In this document: one piece after another, positions 10,230-23,600 of the stretch
Layout: the number at the start of each line of letters is the position of its first letter
Position numbering within the stretch: the stretch's first letter is position 1
From: Aricia agestis
Taxonomy: Eukaryota; Arthropoda; Insecta; Lepidoptera; Lycaenidae
Reading direction: 5' to 3'
Length of the DNA: 64,000 bases
NCBI RefSeq assembly: GCF_905147365.1
Contig: NC_056417.1
Location: 1,324,501-1,388,500 of the forward strand
The notes under the pieces: model-generated
The model's database searches: none
The model's input: the letters and a program-made list of their open reading frames with translations, nothing else
Told to the model about the DNA's origin: nothing
Made by a program: the position numbers and the translations under genes

Positions 10230-11075
10230 TATCCATACATTATTAAGAAATACTACCATTATTTAATATACAATCAATGATATTCTACTTATACAGATCT
10301 GTTACGTTCATACTATTTTCCGGTTTAAATCTCTTCCGAACAACATTGACAAATTTGACAGATAAGTGAAACAAAAGATACAAAATGCCATTAACATAAA
10401 AAAGACAGACTAAATAAAAGACGACCCAATTGGGTCGTATTTGAAGCTTCACAACGCGCGCGGTAGTAACATATCTGCTTTGAGTTTTTTATATAATATA
10501 TCATTGTATACAATTATGTAATGTAGAAGTTTTTATAGATAAATAATTAACTCATTAAACTACCTGTAATAACTCTTAATAGCCGGGGAAATCATTTTTA
10601 CCAAACTTCAATTGAAATCAAGGAAAAACAAACATGGGAACTAGAAAATCAAGTTAGTTTCGTACACACATACAGCGTAGATGATATATTATTGACTATT
10701 AGTTAAGGCGACGCGACGCGCGACGCCTTGATAATTTGGCTGTACAGCGATATCGATTTTTCTCAGCAATGACTAAAGCTAAGAAATTAAAGTTCATTGT
10801 CAGTATTCATCATGTCTTTGTCTTTGAATTACCCATAGCATAACACTTGGTCAATATTTATAACACAGAATAATCAATCAAAAAGACCTCTGTAAAAAAG
10901 GGATTCTAATTTTGCCAACAGAGGAGAGTGATTTAAGCTTCTAAAATTTATACATAGATTAGTTCAAGCATACACTATAAGTTGCCCATAGCTTATATGA
11001 AATATATTTATGGTTTTTATATTACGCGACAAAAACCATTTTGGACCTTACGCCCTTTCCATTTCTTGCTGTTCC
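10230..11075. other. AT-rich intergenic DNA
   Basis: No gene seen. It contains a short self-complementary GACCCAATTGGGTC (about 10425) and a GCGACGCGACGCGCGACGCC string (about 10710). Confidence 0.4.
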
Positions 11076-11079
11076 ATTT

Positions 11080-11124
11080 CTTGTATTCTATGAGAGGGCG
11101 GCCCGGCCTCTCATAGAATACAAG
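11080..11124. repeat. Perfect hairpin, 18-bp arms
   Basis: CTTGTATTCTATGAGAGG at 11080-11097 is exactly complementary to 11107-11124, with a 9-bp GC-rich loop. Confidence 0.85.
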
Positions 11125-11436
11125 CGATTAACGCGGCGTCATCTTAATGTGAAGGCAGTCTAACACGCCTTTATAAGCTTGGGCCATAGTAAAAGGAGTT
11201 TTACTATGCTTGGGCTGCATGTATGTAACGGAATCTTTGACCACAATTTTTGCCTATCTGCAGTAGTCTAATTAATTCGAAACTTTGCATACGTATTAGG
11301 AGCCAATGCCAATGCAATAATTTGTTAAAAAAAAAATAATTAAAATTAGAATAAGTCTAATAAAAGATAAAAATAAATAAAGAGTGTTTTTTTTCAGTTT
11401 TTTTAAACAATTATTAGGTATATTACATTATTATGA

Positions 11437-11518
11437 ATGCGCGCACGCGCGAGTATCCATAGGCGAAGTTGCTTTCCATCAGGTGACCTGCTTGTTTGTC
11501 CTCTTATTTTATAAAAAA
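11437..11518 (+). mobile_element. SINE 3' fragment abutting an SLC26 exon
   Basis: GAGTATCCATAGGCGAAGTT, CATCAGGTGACCTGCTTGTT and TTATTTTATAAAAAAA are the last ~80 bp of the abundant SINE. Its A-tail ends about a dozen bases before the splice acceptor CTATTCCAG at 11529. Confidence 0.8.
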
Positions 11519-11529
11519 ATCTATTCCAG

Positions 11530-11667
11530 GCACGAGTCCCAGACGCGGCACGCTGCGCCGCGCGGCGTCGCGGCTGTGTAGCGTCGAGTCGTGGCGGCGG
11601 CGGCTGCCCATCACGATATGGCTGCCGCAGTACAACGTGGATCGACTGTTCAGGGACGCTATAGCAG
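11530..11667 (+). CDS. SLC26 exon 1 of those identified
   Basis: Acceptor TCTATTCCAG before, donor GTCAGT after. Encodes an Arg-rich cytosolic lead (GTSPRRGTLRRAASRL) and RRLPITIWLPQYNVDRLFRD, the conserved segment just before the first membrane helix. It enters in phase 1, so at least one earlier coding exon is needed. The SINE tail just upstream contributes part of the acceptor region. Confidence 0.88.
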
Positions 11668-14600
11668 GTCAGTTTATGTTGCATACACAACAGTTACTCG
11701 GTCAATCTGACATCAGTTCGGTCCATCAATCTGTGATTGACGCCAGACTGATGACCGAAAAGTACATAATAAAAAAATAATCAGTCCATCGATCCGTGGG
11801 TTAGACGTCAATCTCTACCAGATTGATGGACTGAACTGATGAGAAACTGAGCGGGTAACCTACGTCATAGGGCTCTCGCCTCTCACACAAAACTGCAATC
11901 TCGCATCGCATCGCAAATATGCGGCACAACTCATAATAGTCCCCTATCGTAAACTATCCCCAGCGGTATTTTAACATCGTGTAGCAGCTATTAAAGCAAA
12001 CACGTTATTAAAGACGCTTAATATTATGTTTCTTCAAAGTTCTTAGGCCCTAAGGTGGCACACAAAAATTAGTGAAATCTTGAAGGATATGTACCCTTAA
12101 TGGCCTCTGTATGTAGGGTTAGGGAGCGTTAGGGAGCGGTTGATGAAAACAGGCATTAGAGTCTTGACTCTTAGGTCGTGAGAAATTCTCCTCCTCAGTC
12201 CTCTAATCGTGTTACTCATGTCTGAAGGTCGTATACTTCCCCTTCTATGGTCTTCCTTTATTATATTTTAGCATATTTTATTTTAGGCTTCTTGGCCTTT
12301 CATTCACCTGTGTTTTAGCCAATCAATTTCTTTTATGTACTTACTAGTTTGAATAAAAGAATGCAACACAGTTGTCGGCTATTTACACGCGCTACGATAA
12401 TAATATTCAATATTCACAAAAAATAAAATATTTATTAATTCATTTGTCTAAGTTATTCCTCGATGAATATTTATGTTACGTAACGAAAGTGATTTATGAG
12501 CTAGCTCGCACACGCCATACACTCATATAAACTATGAGTCATCAGTCATCATCAGTAATATCACAGTTAAAATACTATGTATGTAGTCCTGAAATAATTG
12601 GTACCCTAAAATGCTCCTACGTATGAGAGCGACAAAAATACTACGGAACTCAAAAACGCATCTATAAACTATTTCCTTAGCTTGCCTATTTCTTTTGACC
12701 GACGGAACCAAATTGTAATGATGCTCCCCATTATAACAGGCTCTTGAAAACTAAAGGTTCTACGACAATCTGAAATAATATTTAAATAGATCATTTAAAT
12801 CTCACACTTAACAAGATAAGATTATCTTAAGTGTTCATTTGTCTCTCCTTCTTACGATTGTGATTATGTTTGGTTGCAGACTAGTATTTAATTATTATTG
12901 TTACGAGTCACATGACAATTCTAGAGTTCCGTACCCAAAGGGTAAAAATGGGTAATAATGGCTCTATTACAGTATTTCGCTATCTGTCCGTCTTTTTTTT
13001 TATTTTATGAAATAAGGGGGAAAACGAGCAAACGGGTCACCTGATGGAAAGCAACTTCCGTCGCCCATGGACACTCGCAGCATCAGAAGAGCTGCAGGTG
13101 CGTTGCCGGCCTTTTAAGAGGCAATAGGGTAATAGGGGAGGGTAGGGTTCGGAAGGGAAGGGAATAGGAGAGGGTAGGGAAGGGAATAGGGTAATAGTCC
13201 CCTAGGATTGGGCCTCCGGTAAACTCACTCAGTCGGCGAAACACAGCGCAAGCGCTGTTTTACGCCGGTTTTCTGTGAGAACGTGGTATTTCTCCGGTCG
13301 AGCCGGCTCATTCGTGCCGAAGCATGGCTCTCCCACGTCTTATCGTCTGTATGCCAACAGGCTGTATCTCAAGAACCGCTGCAGCCTGACACTTGAAATT
13401 GTTGCAAGTTGTTTAGACTTACCCCTATTACATCAATTAGTACTAAACTCAAAATTAAATATGAAATCGGGAATGCCATATAACGAACTAGATTTTTTGC
13501 CTCTTTTTGCTCGATATCAGTATTAATGATAGGGGACCATACATGCGCATGACGAACTCGCTCTTGGCCGATTTTTAATTAATCGTCTAGACTTGGTTCT
13601 GTTTAACTGAATGCAGGTCATCGGGATGTTAATAGCGTGATTGCTAGGTTTGGAAGTGGCTAGCCAGTTAATTATGTGGCCGAATACTGGGACGCTAATT
13701 AGCTAAAGTATCTACACCATTTTAGTTAATATCTTTTCTGTATGCTTTAGTTTATTGCTTAAATGCTTATGCAGTCCTGGTAGCTTCATTAAGCCATCCC
13801 CCGAGCAAACGACCTTGACGCGTTGCCGAGATCGCACAAAAATCCCATATTTAAGGTTCCGTAACCCAAAGGGTAAAAACGGGACCCTATTACTGAGTCT
13901 GTCTGTCTCCAGGCTGTATCTCAAGAACCGCTATAGCTAGACTTCTGAAATTTTCACAGATTGTGTATTTCTGGTGCCGCTATAACAACAAATACTGAAA
14001 ACAAAATAAAGTTCACATTTACATTTTACATTACGGAATCTCCGTAGGGGAAGGGCCTTAAGTTTATCATGCAGTGTCCTTCAAATCTTTGTTCTTCGTT
14101 AAGTATCACTCAATTGATAACTGATTACTGATTAGTAAAGGGCCTGATGTTTATGATATATTATCAAATACACGTAATGTTTTACATAATATTGTATAAA
14201 CGTTACTATGTATTGTAAAACATTCTTCACAGTTCAAAATATGCACATACATAGTAATAATAACATAATTACATGATAATATTTCCATAATGAATCATTA
14301 TGGAAATATTATACGTAGCATCGAATCGTTTGGACTTTAAATTGCGTGTTAAAAATTAATTTCCAAGATCTTGAACAAACATGTGAAGGCCCCCTCTCTG
14401 CACATGATTCCGAAATAAACATGGAAACCATTAGAAGAATCTGCCCCTCTACTTCATTTATATTTATTAACACGCTTTTTTTTAGCTTCACTTGTAACTA
14501 TATTTAGTATGTAAGTATACAGTAAGAAAATCTTGGAATCTTAATTTGACCCACTTTCGGTCTTCGATTAGGATGATTGCAAACGCTCTGAGTTCTGATG

Positions 14601-17600
14601 AGAATCCCCGCGTTCCATTAGCGTTAAAAACGATCAAAATCCAGCGTTAAAAAGATCAAAACGCTCAAAATGCCTCCTATTTTGAGCGTTTTGATCGTTT
14701 TTAACGCTAAATGGAACGCGGGGAATACATGGCTAAGAAACGTCATTAACTCATTGCAAATCCAATATGACGGCCTCCTCAAGATGGCGGACACGCTATT
14801 TGAATGCACCCCCATGATATGGGGAGACCCATATGATTAGGGGTATCAAATGAAAGGGTTTGCTGTCAGGATTCATACGAAAAAACTTGTCACGTGTCTT
14901 AAATCCAACATGGCGGACATCCAAGATGGTTGATTGGCTAAAGCGTTTTTTTTAGTTTTTTTTTTTTATTAATTTACAAAGGTAACAAGATTACAAAACA
15001 AACTCGGTGTCTCAAAAACTTGATTGGGATTGTTTGATAATGATTGTAGTGTATTGATGATGTAGTGTATTGATAAAATATAAAGTCAGACACTTCCACA
15101 TCTGTGGTGGGGTTGTTGAATGTTGATATATTATTTCTAAAGAGATGGTCGCTCGACATTGTCTTCTTCTATCAGCTACGAGCCCGAGTTAGGTAGTGTT
15201 GAGTGATATAACAGTGCTTAATTTACTCTCCCTACAAGATTGTACAAGTTGTACAATGATGATAGCGTGTAGCGTCGTTAAGGGGCGTCGCTAGGCGACC
15301 GATCGCCGAGGGCGCCAATGTCAACAAAAAGGTTAAAGGGACGCCTCCCTATTTTTAGCACCCTGGGCGACAAAGAAATTTCGCGAAGGGCGTTGGTAGT
15401 GCTAAAACCTGCACTGATGATGATACTCAAATACTTGACACTATCAACGATACTTATATCACTTCCTCAAGGCCGTGTCGTAATAACAATAAAGACGCAA
15501 AATGAATTGGTGACCGGTTTGCAAGAAAAAAGTTTAAATAAATGGATACTTTATGTGATTGATTTGAAGTTCCGTTAGTATCCGTGGGCCTAATTCTTAT
15601 AGCTCGAATCTCCGATCGATTTTGCCTAATAGGAACGAGTAAACCTCTGCCCATGTAAAATAATACTAGCTATTTGACCGATCACACTGAACATGGTCAC
15701 ATTTTGCAATTCCTCTCAAATCAATTCAGAAAATGAATTGGCAAAACTACCAAACTGATGAATCGAATGTCAAATTAGTACGAATTGTGCGAATTACTAG
15801 ACATGAATTGCAAGCAGAGTGACTATTTTGCGATTTTAATAAATGAATCATATTATAATTCCCAAAATTATGATTCTCCAAAGCGACCATTTTACCCCCG
15901 CTGGACTTCTATTGGATTGACATAATATTATAAAGCTGGCTTCTCACGGCGTATGATAACACAAGCCGCGCCGCGCCGAGCCAGCTATTACGAGCGAGCA
16001 CGAGCCACAGGCGAGCACGAGCCACCCCTTCTCACGGCGCGTTATATCACAAGCCGCGCCACGCTGACAAACATTCAAAGAAAAATTAAACTTTATTAAC
16101 ACGATAATATATATAATTTTGCTCTAAGTCACTACGTTAAATAAGTAAATTTTAATGAAATGCAACTTTATTCACTAGGCAACTAGCATTTCAATGTATG
16201 CCGCTAATTTTATTATATCAAGTTTAATTCCTTTATTTTGATAACAGATGCCGCTGCTTGGCGGCTACATCGCGCTATAGCTAGCACGAAGTCTTTTATT
16301 ACAGGTGCACTCATTCTCGGTGTTGTAGAATTATCACGCCAGAGGGATTTAACTTTTCGTGTTAATAAAGTTTATTAACACTTATCGTGTTAATAAAGTT
16401 TTATTTTACTTGAATTTTTATCGGCGTGGCGCGGCTTGTGATATCACGCGCCGTGAGAAGGGGTGGCTCGTGCTCGCCTGTTTGCTCATGCCGCGCCTTT
16501 GAAGTTACCGACTTTAATCGGATCGGGACGCGCCTGCACGAGCCGCGCCGCGCCACCCTTTCACACGGCGTGTGGCTCGAGCTGGCGCGTGATATTAAAC
16601 GCGCCTGCTCGAGCCAGCCCGAGCCACCGCTTCACACGGCGCGTGGCTCGAGCGGGCGCGGCGCGGCTTGCGATAACTTGCGGCTTGTGAGAAGGCACCA
16701 TAACTCAACAAAATGACGTAAGTCCGTGAACTGCCTATGAATGAATTTCTTCGATGGTACATTGGATTTTCTACTTGTTTGAAATCATGTTGACCTACGT
16801 TCATTCAAATCAAATCAAAATAATTTTTATTCAGAGTAATTATTTTACTAAAATCTTTCCGAACGTCGTAACTAAGGTGCCTACCACCGGTTCGAGAACT
16901 AACCCGGCGAGAAGAACCGGTGTAAGAATCTCGCACGGGGCTATCTTTTACGAAAAAGATGGAAAATTACAATTTAAAACGTTAGGTACAACACGGTCAC
17001 ATTAAAACCCGACGCCACCGCTGGAATGCAATAATCTCTCATTGACATGATATTATGTTTCTATTGCAGGTTTTACTGTTGGCCTGACATCGATACCTCA
17101 GGGTATTGCGTATGCCATTGTAGCTGGTCTACCGCCACAGGTAAGAAAATATTAAAAAACCTAAAAAGAACTAAAAATTATACTTTCTCCCTCACTGTTT
17201 GAGTTTATACTTGTTCGCCCGTACTTTACATAATTAGGATGTTCTGAGATTCCATCAGCTATCTATTCCTACTCTACTAATTCATTTCTAAGAGAACCAC
17301 TTTAGTTCTTACTGATCTACAGCTTCATTCAATAATCGGCCAAGTGCGAGTCGACTCGCACACGTAGGGTTCCGTACCGTTATAGAGCAAAAAAAGGACA
17401 AAAATGGTGTTTTTTGTATGGGAATTGGGAGCCCCCTTTAAATGTTTATTTTATTTTAATTTTATACTTATTTATTAAAGTAAAAATATAATTAAGGATT
17501 TTGTTAAAGTTTCAAGTGTCTAGCAGTTGTCATTATTGATTACAAGCAAAAAAAGTCAAAGAATCACGTTTCTTGTATGGGAGTCCTCCTTAAATATTAA

Positions 17601-20600
17601 CTTTATTATTATTATTATTTTTTTTTTATGAAATAAGGTGGCAAACGAGCAAACGGGTCATCTGATGGAAAGCAACTTCCGTCGCCCATGGACACTCGCA
17701 GCATCAGAAGAGCTGTAGGTGCGTTGCCGGCCTTTTAAGGGGTAATAGGGGAGGGTAGGGAAGGGAATAGGGGAGGGTACGGAACGGAATAGGGGAGGGT
17801 ACGGAAGGAAATAGGGGAGGGTAGGGAAAGGAAAAGGGTAGGGGATTGGGCCTCCGGTAAACTCACTCACTCGGCGAAACACAGCGGAAGCGCTGTTTCA
17901 CGCCGGTTTTCTGTGAGGACGTGGTATTTCTCCGGTCGAGCCGGCCCATTCGTGCCGAAGCATGGCTCTCCCACGTCAAAAATTGAAATGTTTTTAGTAT
18001 TTGTTGTTATAGCGGCAACAGACATACACAATCTGTGAAAATTTCAGAAGTCTAGCTATAGCAGTTCTTGATATACAGCCTGGAGACAGATAGACAGACA
18101 GACAGCCCCGTTTACCCTTTGGGTACGGAACCTTAAAAATAACCAGTCTAAGCCGGCCCCTAGACGATCAATTGTATTATGCAATCACAATCACACTTCA
18201 ATTTTATTGAACAATTTATTTGACAATTATTAGATTGAAGGCGCGCGATGTTCAGTATCAATAATATTGCACAATACGTAATATTGCCCAATAAAATTTT
18301 TCGTCTAGGGGCCCGCTTGAACGATGTATAAATTACGCAATTTTAATGCCTGTGCTCAAGTTATTTTGGAGTTGTCAACATTTCTAAATGGTTCATTGCG
18401 TCTCTCCAGGTAGGTCTATACTCCAGTGTGTTCCCCGGCCTAGTCTACGTGTTTCTGGGCAGCTGTAAGGATGTCACAGTGGGGCCAACGGCGATCCTTG
18501 CAGCACTCCTGGCGAAGTACGTGGCTATATCCCCCGATTTCGCCTATCTGGGTTCGTTCCTGACTGGCTGCGTGATTATGTTGTTGGGGATATGTCAGCT
18601 AGGTAGGTATTTGTTTCCTTTAGGCACAGTTTATGAAATTTTACTGTAGTTTCTCTATTCAATAGTGGTTGAATGGTCAATATCTTGGTGTAAACTCTAA
18701 GCCAAAAGCGCTTAGCGCTCATAAATAGATAAACTTCTGTGAAAATAACAGAATATACTGGACGTGTTATTCAGTTTAAGCAGTGCTACAGCGATCTCTT
18801 AGCGCGCAGCCATAATTGAAAGTCCTAGTGATGAATAACATTTCTTATTCACACCATTAAGGAGCCATGATGTTTCCTAAATAAAAAAATCTAGAACTAA
18901 AAATGATTATCTTATGTTTCAAACAGATTTCTATAAGGCCTTTGACTCGATTCGTTTCCTTTATTACAACATATTTAAAGTATTACATAATATATCTTAA
19001 TTTACCTTGATTTCCTGCTATTATTTATTATTATCTGTTTTTATGGTTTTGATTGGGTAGAGAAATTGAGTAATGAGCGGATGGCGAACCTATGTAACGT
19101 TGTGAGGTTATGTCATATCAGTAATCTATCTCCATGAACGTAGAAAAAAAGGAGTCTTAATATATACAGAACTGTGCTTTCAGCCTCGGCCCATTCACAC
19201 ACATTGTTACGCCTGTCAAATGTTATGGACTAGCGTAATAATGTATGCGTGCGTGTCAGCTGGCCGATTCTGAAGGACACAGTTTTGTGTATGGTGGGAC
19301 TCCGTCCGCCTTTTTTATACGTCCATGTCTATCGACTAAATTGTCTTGCTCCGTCATTAACTGCCGCACTCAGAGTGGAACACTCAACCGCCTCTAGTCC
19401 ACCGACGCTGCGAACTGCGAAATATCTGCGAAACCAATGCGAAACAGGAATAGAGCGAGATGCAATATAACGCATTGTCGTGTGGCGGATGAGATAGTAA
19501 ATCGGTTCGCCGCTGTTTCGCAGTTCGCAGCGTCTGTGGACTAGAGGCGTAATATACATAATTAATGCAAAATTTTGACGTAAGCCCCATACATTATCTG
19601 TCAAAGTCTTCATTAAAAGTCTTCATTGAAAGTTAAGCAAAATTATTATAAATGTCTCTGAGTACGGCGGTTAGATTTAGATATTACTTTTAACTTTAAT
19701 TTAATGAACATTTTGACATAAACTCTATTCATTCATATATTCTCTAATTGCGACCGCTAGTATTTTTTAATACGGGCAAAAGTCCCACCACACTTTCCCG
19801 CCACCACGAAAACCCTTTGATATGATCTCAGGGATGCCCGAGGGACAAGCTAAATCTGTCTTGGGACCCGCAACGAAATTAATCAAAAAAAAAAAACCGC
19901 TAGTATGAATACATACTGATTGTTACATTGATATTGTATGATTTCAGGTTTTCTCTTAGATTTCATATCTAAGCCTGTGATAAGCGGTTTCACGACAGCG
20001 GCAGCGCTACAGATATCCGCTTCTCAGCTCAAGTCCCTATTCAGAACAACTGGTGAGACACCATCATTATCATCCAGGTCATTATCACTATCATTAGTAC
20101 CATCAACATCAGCACTTTTAGCATTATTTCATCTTGTTTCAACCCCAATACTTCAACTTTAAACAGCTTAATCCATATTTTATCATGCTTAATTGTTGTT
20201 TCAGAATTTATTTTTTAACTTACTTAAATAAGTAATAACTTAGTAATGTTTATTTGTATAGTGCCTATTGTATTATTACTTACATCAGTTAGTCCTTTGC
20301 TTGTCATTATCAAGGAAGGCTTAACATTTTTTAAATTTATTTCATACATCCTTCTTAAATTTTTTATCAATCGATACAGGCTCCTCTGGCGGTACATTCA
20401 TATCGGCATTTGTGAGCTTCATCCAGAATATAAAAACTGTCCAACTGTGGGACACTCTACTCGGTTTGTCTTCTATAGCGGCGCTCTATATCATTAAGGT
20501 ATGTTTCTTATCTTCTATTTATTAATACTAGAGATCGCCCAATGGTCGAAATTCGACCTTACTTGCAACGACATTAGGACTACTACCTATATTTTGTAAA

Positions 20601-23600
20601 AAATATTGACTTCATCATAGTTTTTTTGAATTTTTGTCTCTGGGACTCAGCTGATCTCAGACTGGCCGTTTAAGCATTGTCTAATAGTATCTAAAATTTA
20701 ATAAAAAAACCTTAATCCATTTTCAATTTGTCAACTTGTTGTCAACAGACTTCAACCATAAATAAAAGAGTATAATTCGTATGTATAGGCTTGTCACTCA
20801 AAAATCTGTCATTTTTCCTAGTAGTAGTGTCGTAGTGTGTGTAACGTTTTATTTGTTAAAAATATATATGATAAAAGCATCATTTTAAAATAATATTAGC
20901 TCGATGCACTCCTTCTCCATATAAACTATAACTGTGCGAAATTTCATGCACCTACGTTTCCCCATTTTTCGTAAAAAGGGTTACAAAGTTTTTCTCTCAC
21001 GTATTAATATATAGATTATTTCATGGCTCTTTGTCTCTATTAAGGCTAGATCTCAGTCCTTGTTTAAAATTTTTGGCTTTTGTATTTGTAAAACGACCTC
21101 GCTGACTTTTCACTAGTTTTTATCAGTGACCTTTTTAAATATTTGTTACTTTGTCGTTATGATTTATGTTTTATTCCTTTACCAGCTCCCGTCTCAATAG
21201 TCCAATAAGTTTCACGTTATAGATGTGTTTTTTCTTAAACTATATCAACACTTAAACTTTATCTACATATTTTTTGCATTATTCCAGGCTATATCAATCA
21301 CTCCGTCTCCGAGCGATGGCCCGTGGCGGTCGACGCTGGCTACAGCATGTCTGTATATGGGGCGCGCGCGAAACGCGTTAGTCGTGTTAGCGGGATCAAC
21401 TCTAGCTTTCCTGTTGTATCGCGAAGGAGAGACGCCTTTTGCGCTTACCGGTTAGTTTAATTTTTTCATTAATATGCTGTTTAGTATTATTTTTTCGTCT
21501 CTTTCATCTTTATCGTCAGTAACAGCAGAAGCGTCATTATCATAATATACTCGTCTATTATAACTTTAATTAGATTAATAATAATCTTCACTTACGCTCA
21601 TGTTATTGTAAATAAGCCTTTCGCTTTCACTGTTTACCTCTGTGATAATGTCATTATTAGTCTCATTGCTGTTATATTTTTTATCATCATCACGACTATC
21701 ATGACGCGTATTTTCTTTCATACAATCTTTACCTGGTATATTTGTTATATCTATAATAAATAATCCAAATACAGTTTTCTATTTTATCATCACAATCATC
21801 ATCACCACTTTCGCGCATATTTTCTTCTATACATCCTACAATATCACTTATATTCCAGGCACGATCCATAGTGGTCTACCCAACTTCGGTCCTCCCCCGT
21901 TCTCCACAGTTGTCGGCAACACAACTCTCAACTTCGGCGACATGCTGGCGACGTACGGGCCGCAGGGACTGGTGCTGCCCCTCGTCGCGATACTAGAGAG
22001 CATCGCTATTGCTAAGGCCTTCGGTGAGCATAGTAAAGTTGGACTAAGTAAGTCCTTTTTCACGATGGACCATGTAGCATAATTTGCGCTGACAATTTTG
22101 CCAATATTGCTGGTATGGACAGAGTACAATTGACGTCGATTACGAGCGAACGCGAACGAATATGCCTGTCTAGTCCATCATGGGTTAACATAGAGAGCAT
22201 CGCATGCATGTGGGCATCGCGTTTCATAACGAGGAAGCTAGTTTAATTTACAGTCTTCATTTAATCAAAGATTCAGTGTCGTCGTCCATAATCACAAACA
22301 TTTTTTTGTTCTCAAGCGGGCAGCTCAGCGGTGGACTGCACGCAGGAGATGATAGCGGTGGGAGCTTGCAACATGGTGGCGTCGTTCGCGCAGGCCATGC
22401 CCGCCACCGGCAGCTTCACGCGCACCGCGCTCAACAACGCCTGTGGTGTCACCAGCCCCGCCGGCAGCTTCTTCAAAGGTAGGCCCGCTCGTGCCGGCGA
22501 CGCGTGCGACATGGTGACGCGTGCAACATGGCGGCGTCGCCCACGCAGGCCTTGCCCGCTATAGTTTGCTATTGATTTCCTCTTTATTTTTTGCATTTTT
22601 TTTAATGAAATAAGAGGACAAACGAGCAAACGCGTCACCTGATGGAAAGCAACTTCCGTCGCCCATGGACACTCGCAGCATCAGAAGAGCTACAGGTGGG
22701 TTGCCGGCCTTTAAGAGGGAATAGGGTAATAGGGGAGGGTAGGGAAGGAATAGGAGAGGGTAGGGAAGGGAAAAGGATAGGGGATTGGGTCTCCGGTAAA
22801 CTCACTCACTCGGCGAAACAAAGCGCAAGCGCTGTTTCACGCCGGTTTTCTGTGAGCCCGTGGTATTTCGCCGGTCGAGCCGGCCCATTCGTGCCGAAGC
22901 ATGGCTCTTCCACGGTTGCATAGGTGTATACATCAATGAGCCCAAAGTTTCTGTAACAGATCTTTTTAAATCTTATTTTTTACGATAATTGTTATATTTT
23001 ATGTGTTCTAAGACGATATTATGTATGACAGTAAAAATTATTACTATTTTAACTTCCAGCGAGCGTGGTCCTGCTCGCCGTGACGCTGCTGGCCGAGGCG
23101 TTCTACTTCATCCCGCGCGCGTCGCTGGCTGCCGTCATCATGGTGGCGATGGCCTCGCTCATAGACCTGGTGGTCGTGCGCACGCTGTGGAGGCATAGCA
23201 GTTGGTTATTCACTTATTATGTTATATACTTTAGTATTTAGTATACAATGTCTCCCTACACTAGAGTCTGAGCCTTTAATGTTATGTGAGAAAAAAAAAA
23301 GAATCAATTTGTCACTAAAATATGCCATCATATTATGTTCTTGCGTATGAATGAAAGGGACATGCTATGATTTAAAAAGATGTGAAATTTCGTCTATTAG
23401 TAGAGCCTTATAATACAAGCTTTAAAATATAAACTTTTAGAGACTGATGTTTTTTTCTCCTTTTTGTAAAGTTAGACAATATCCATTGTTCGTTCTTGTT
23501 GGAAACAATGAAAATATCGCTTATAAAACAAAGACAAAATAATGTTATGTATAATATTCATTGTATAACTGGCATAATTGACTGTCAAAATTAACTAGCA

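Noticed and set aside
16426..16716. 96- and 75-codon Arg/Ala-rich frames
   Set aside because: They are readings of the GC-rich inverted repeats of the 15932-16701 foldback element.
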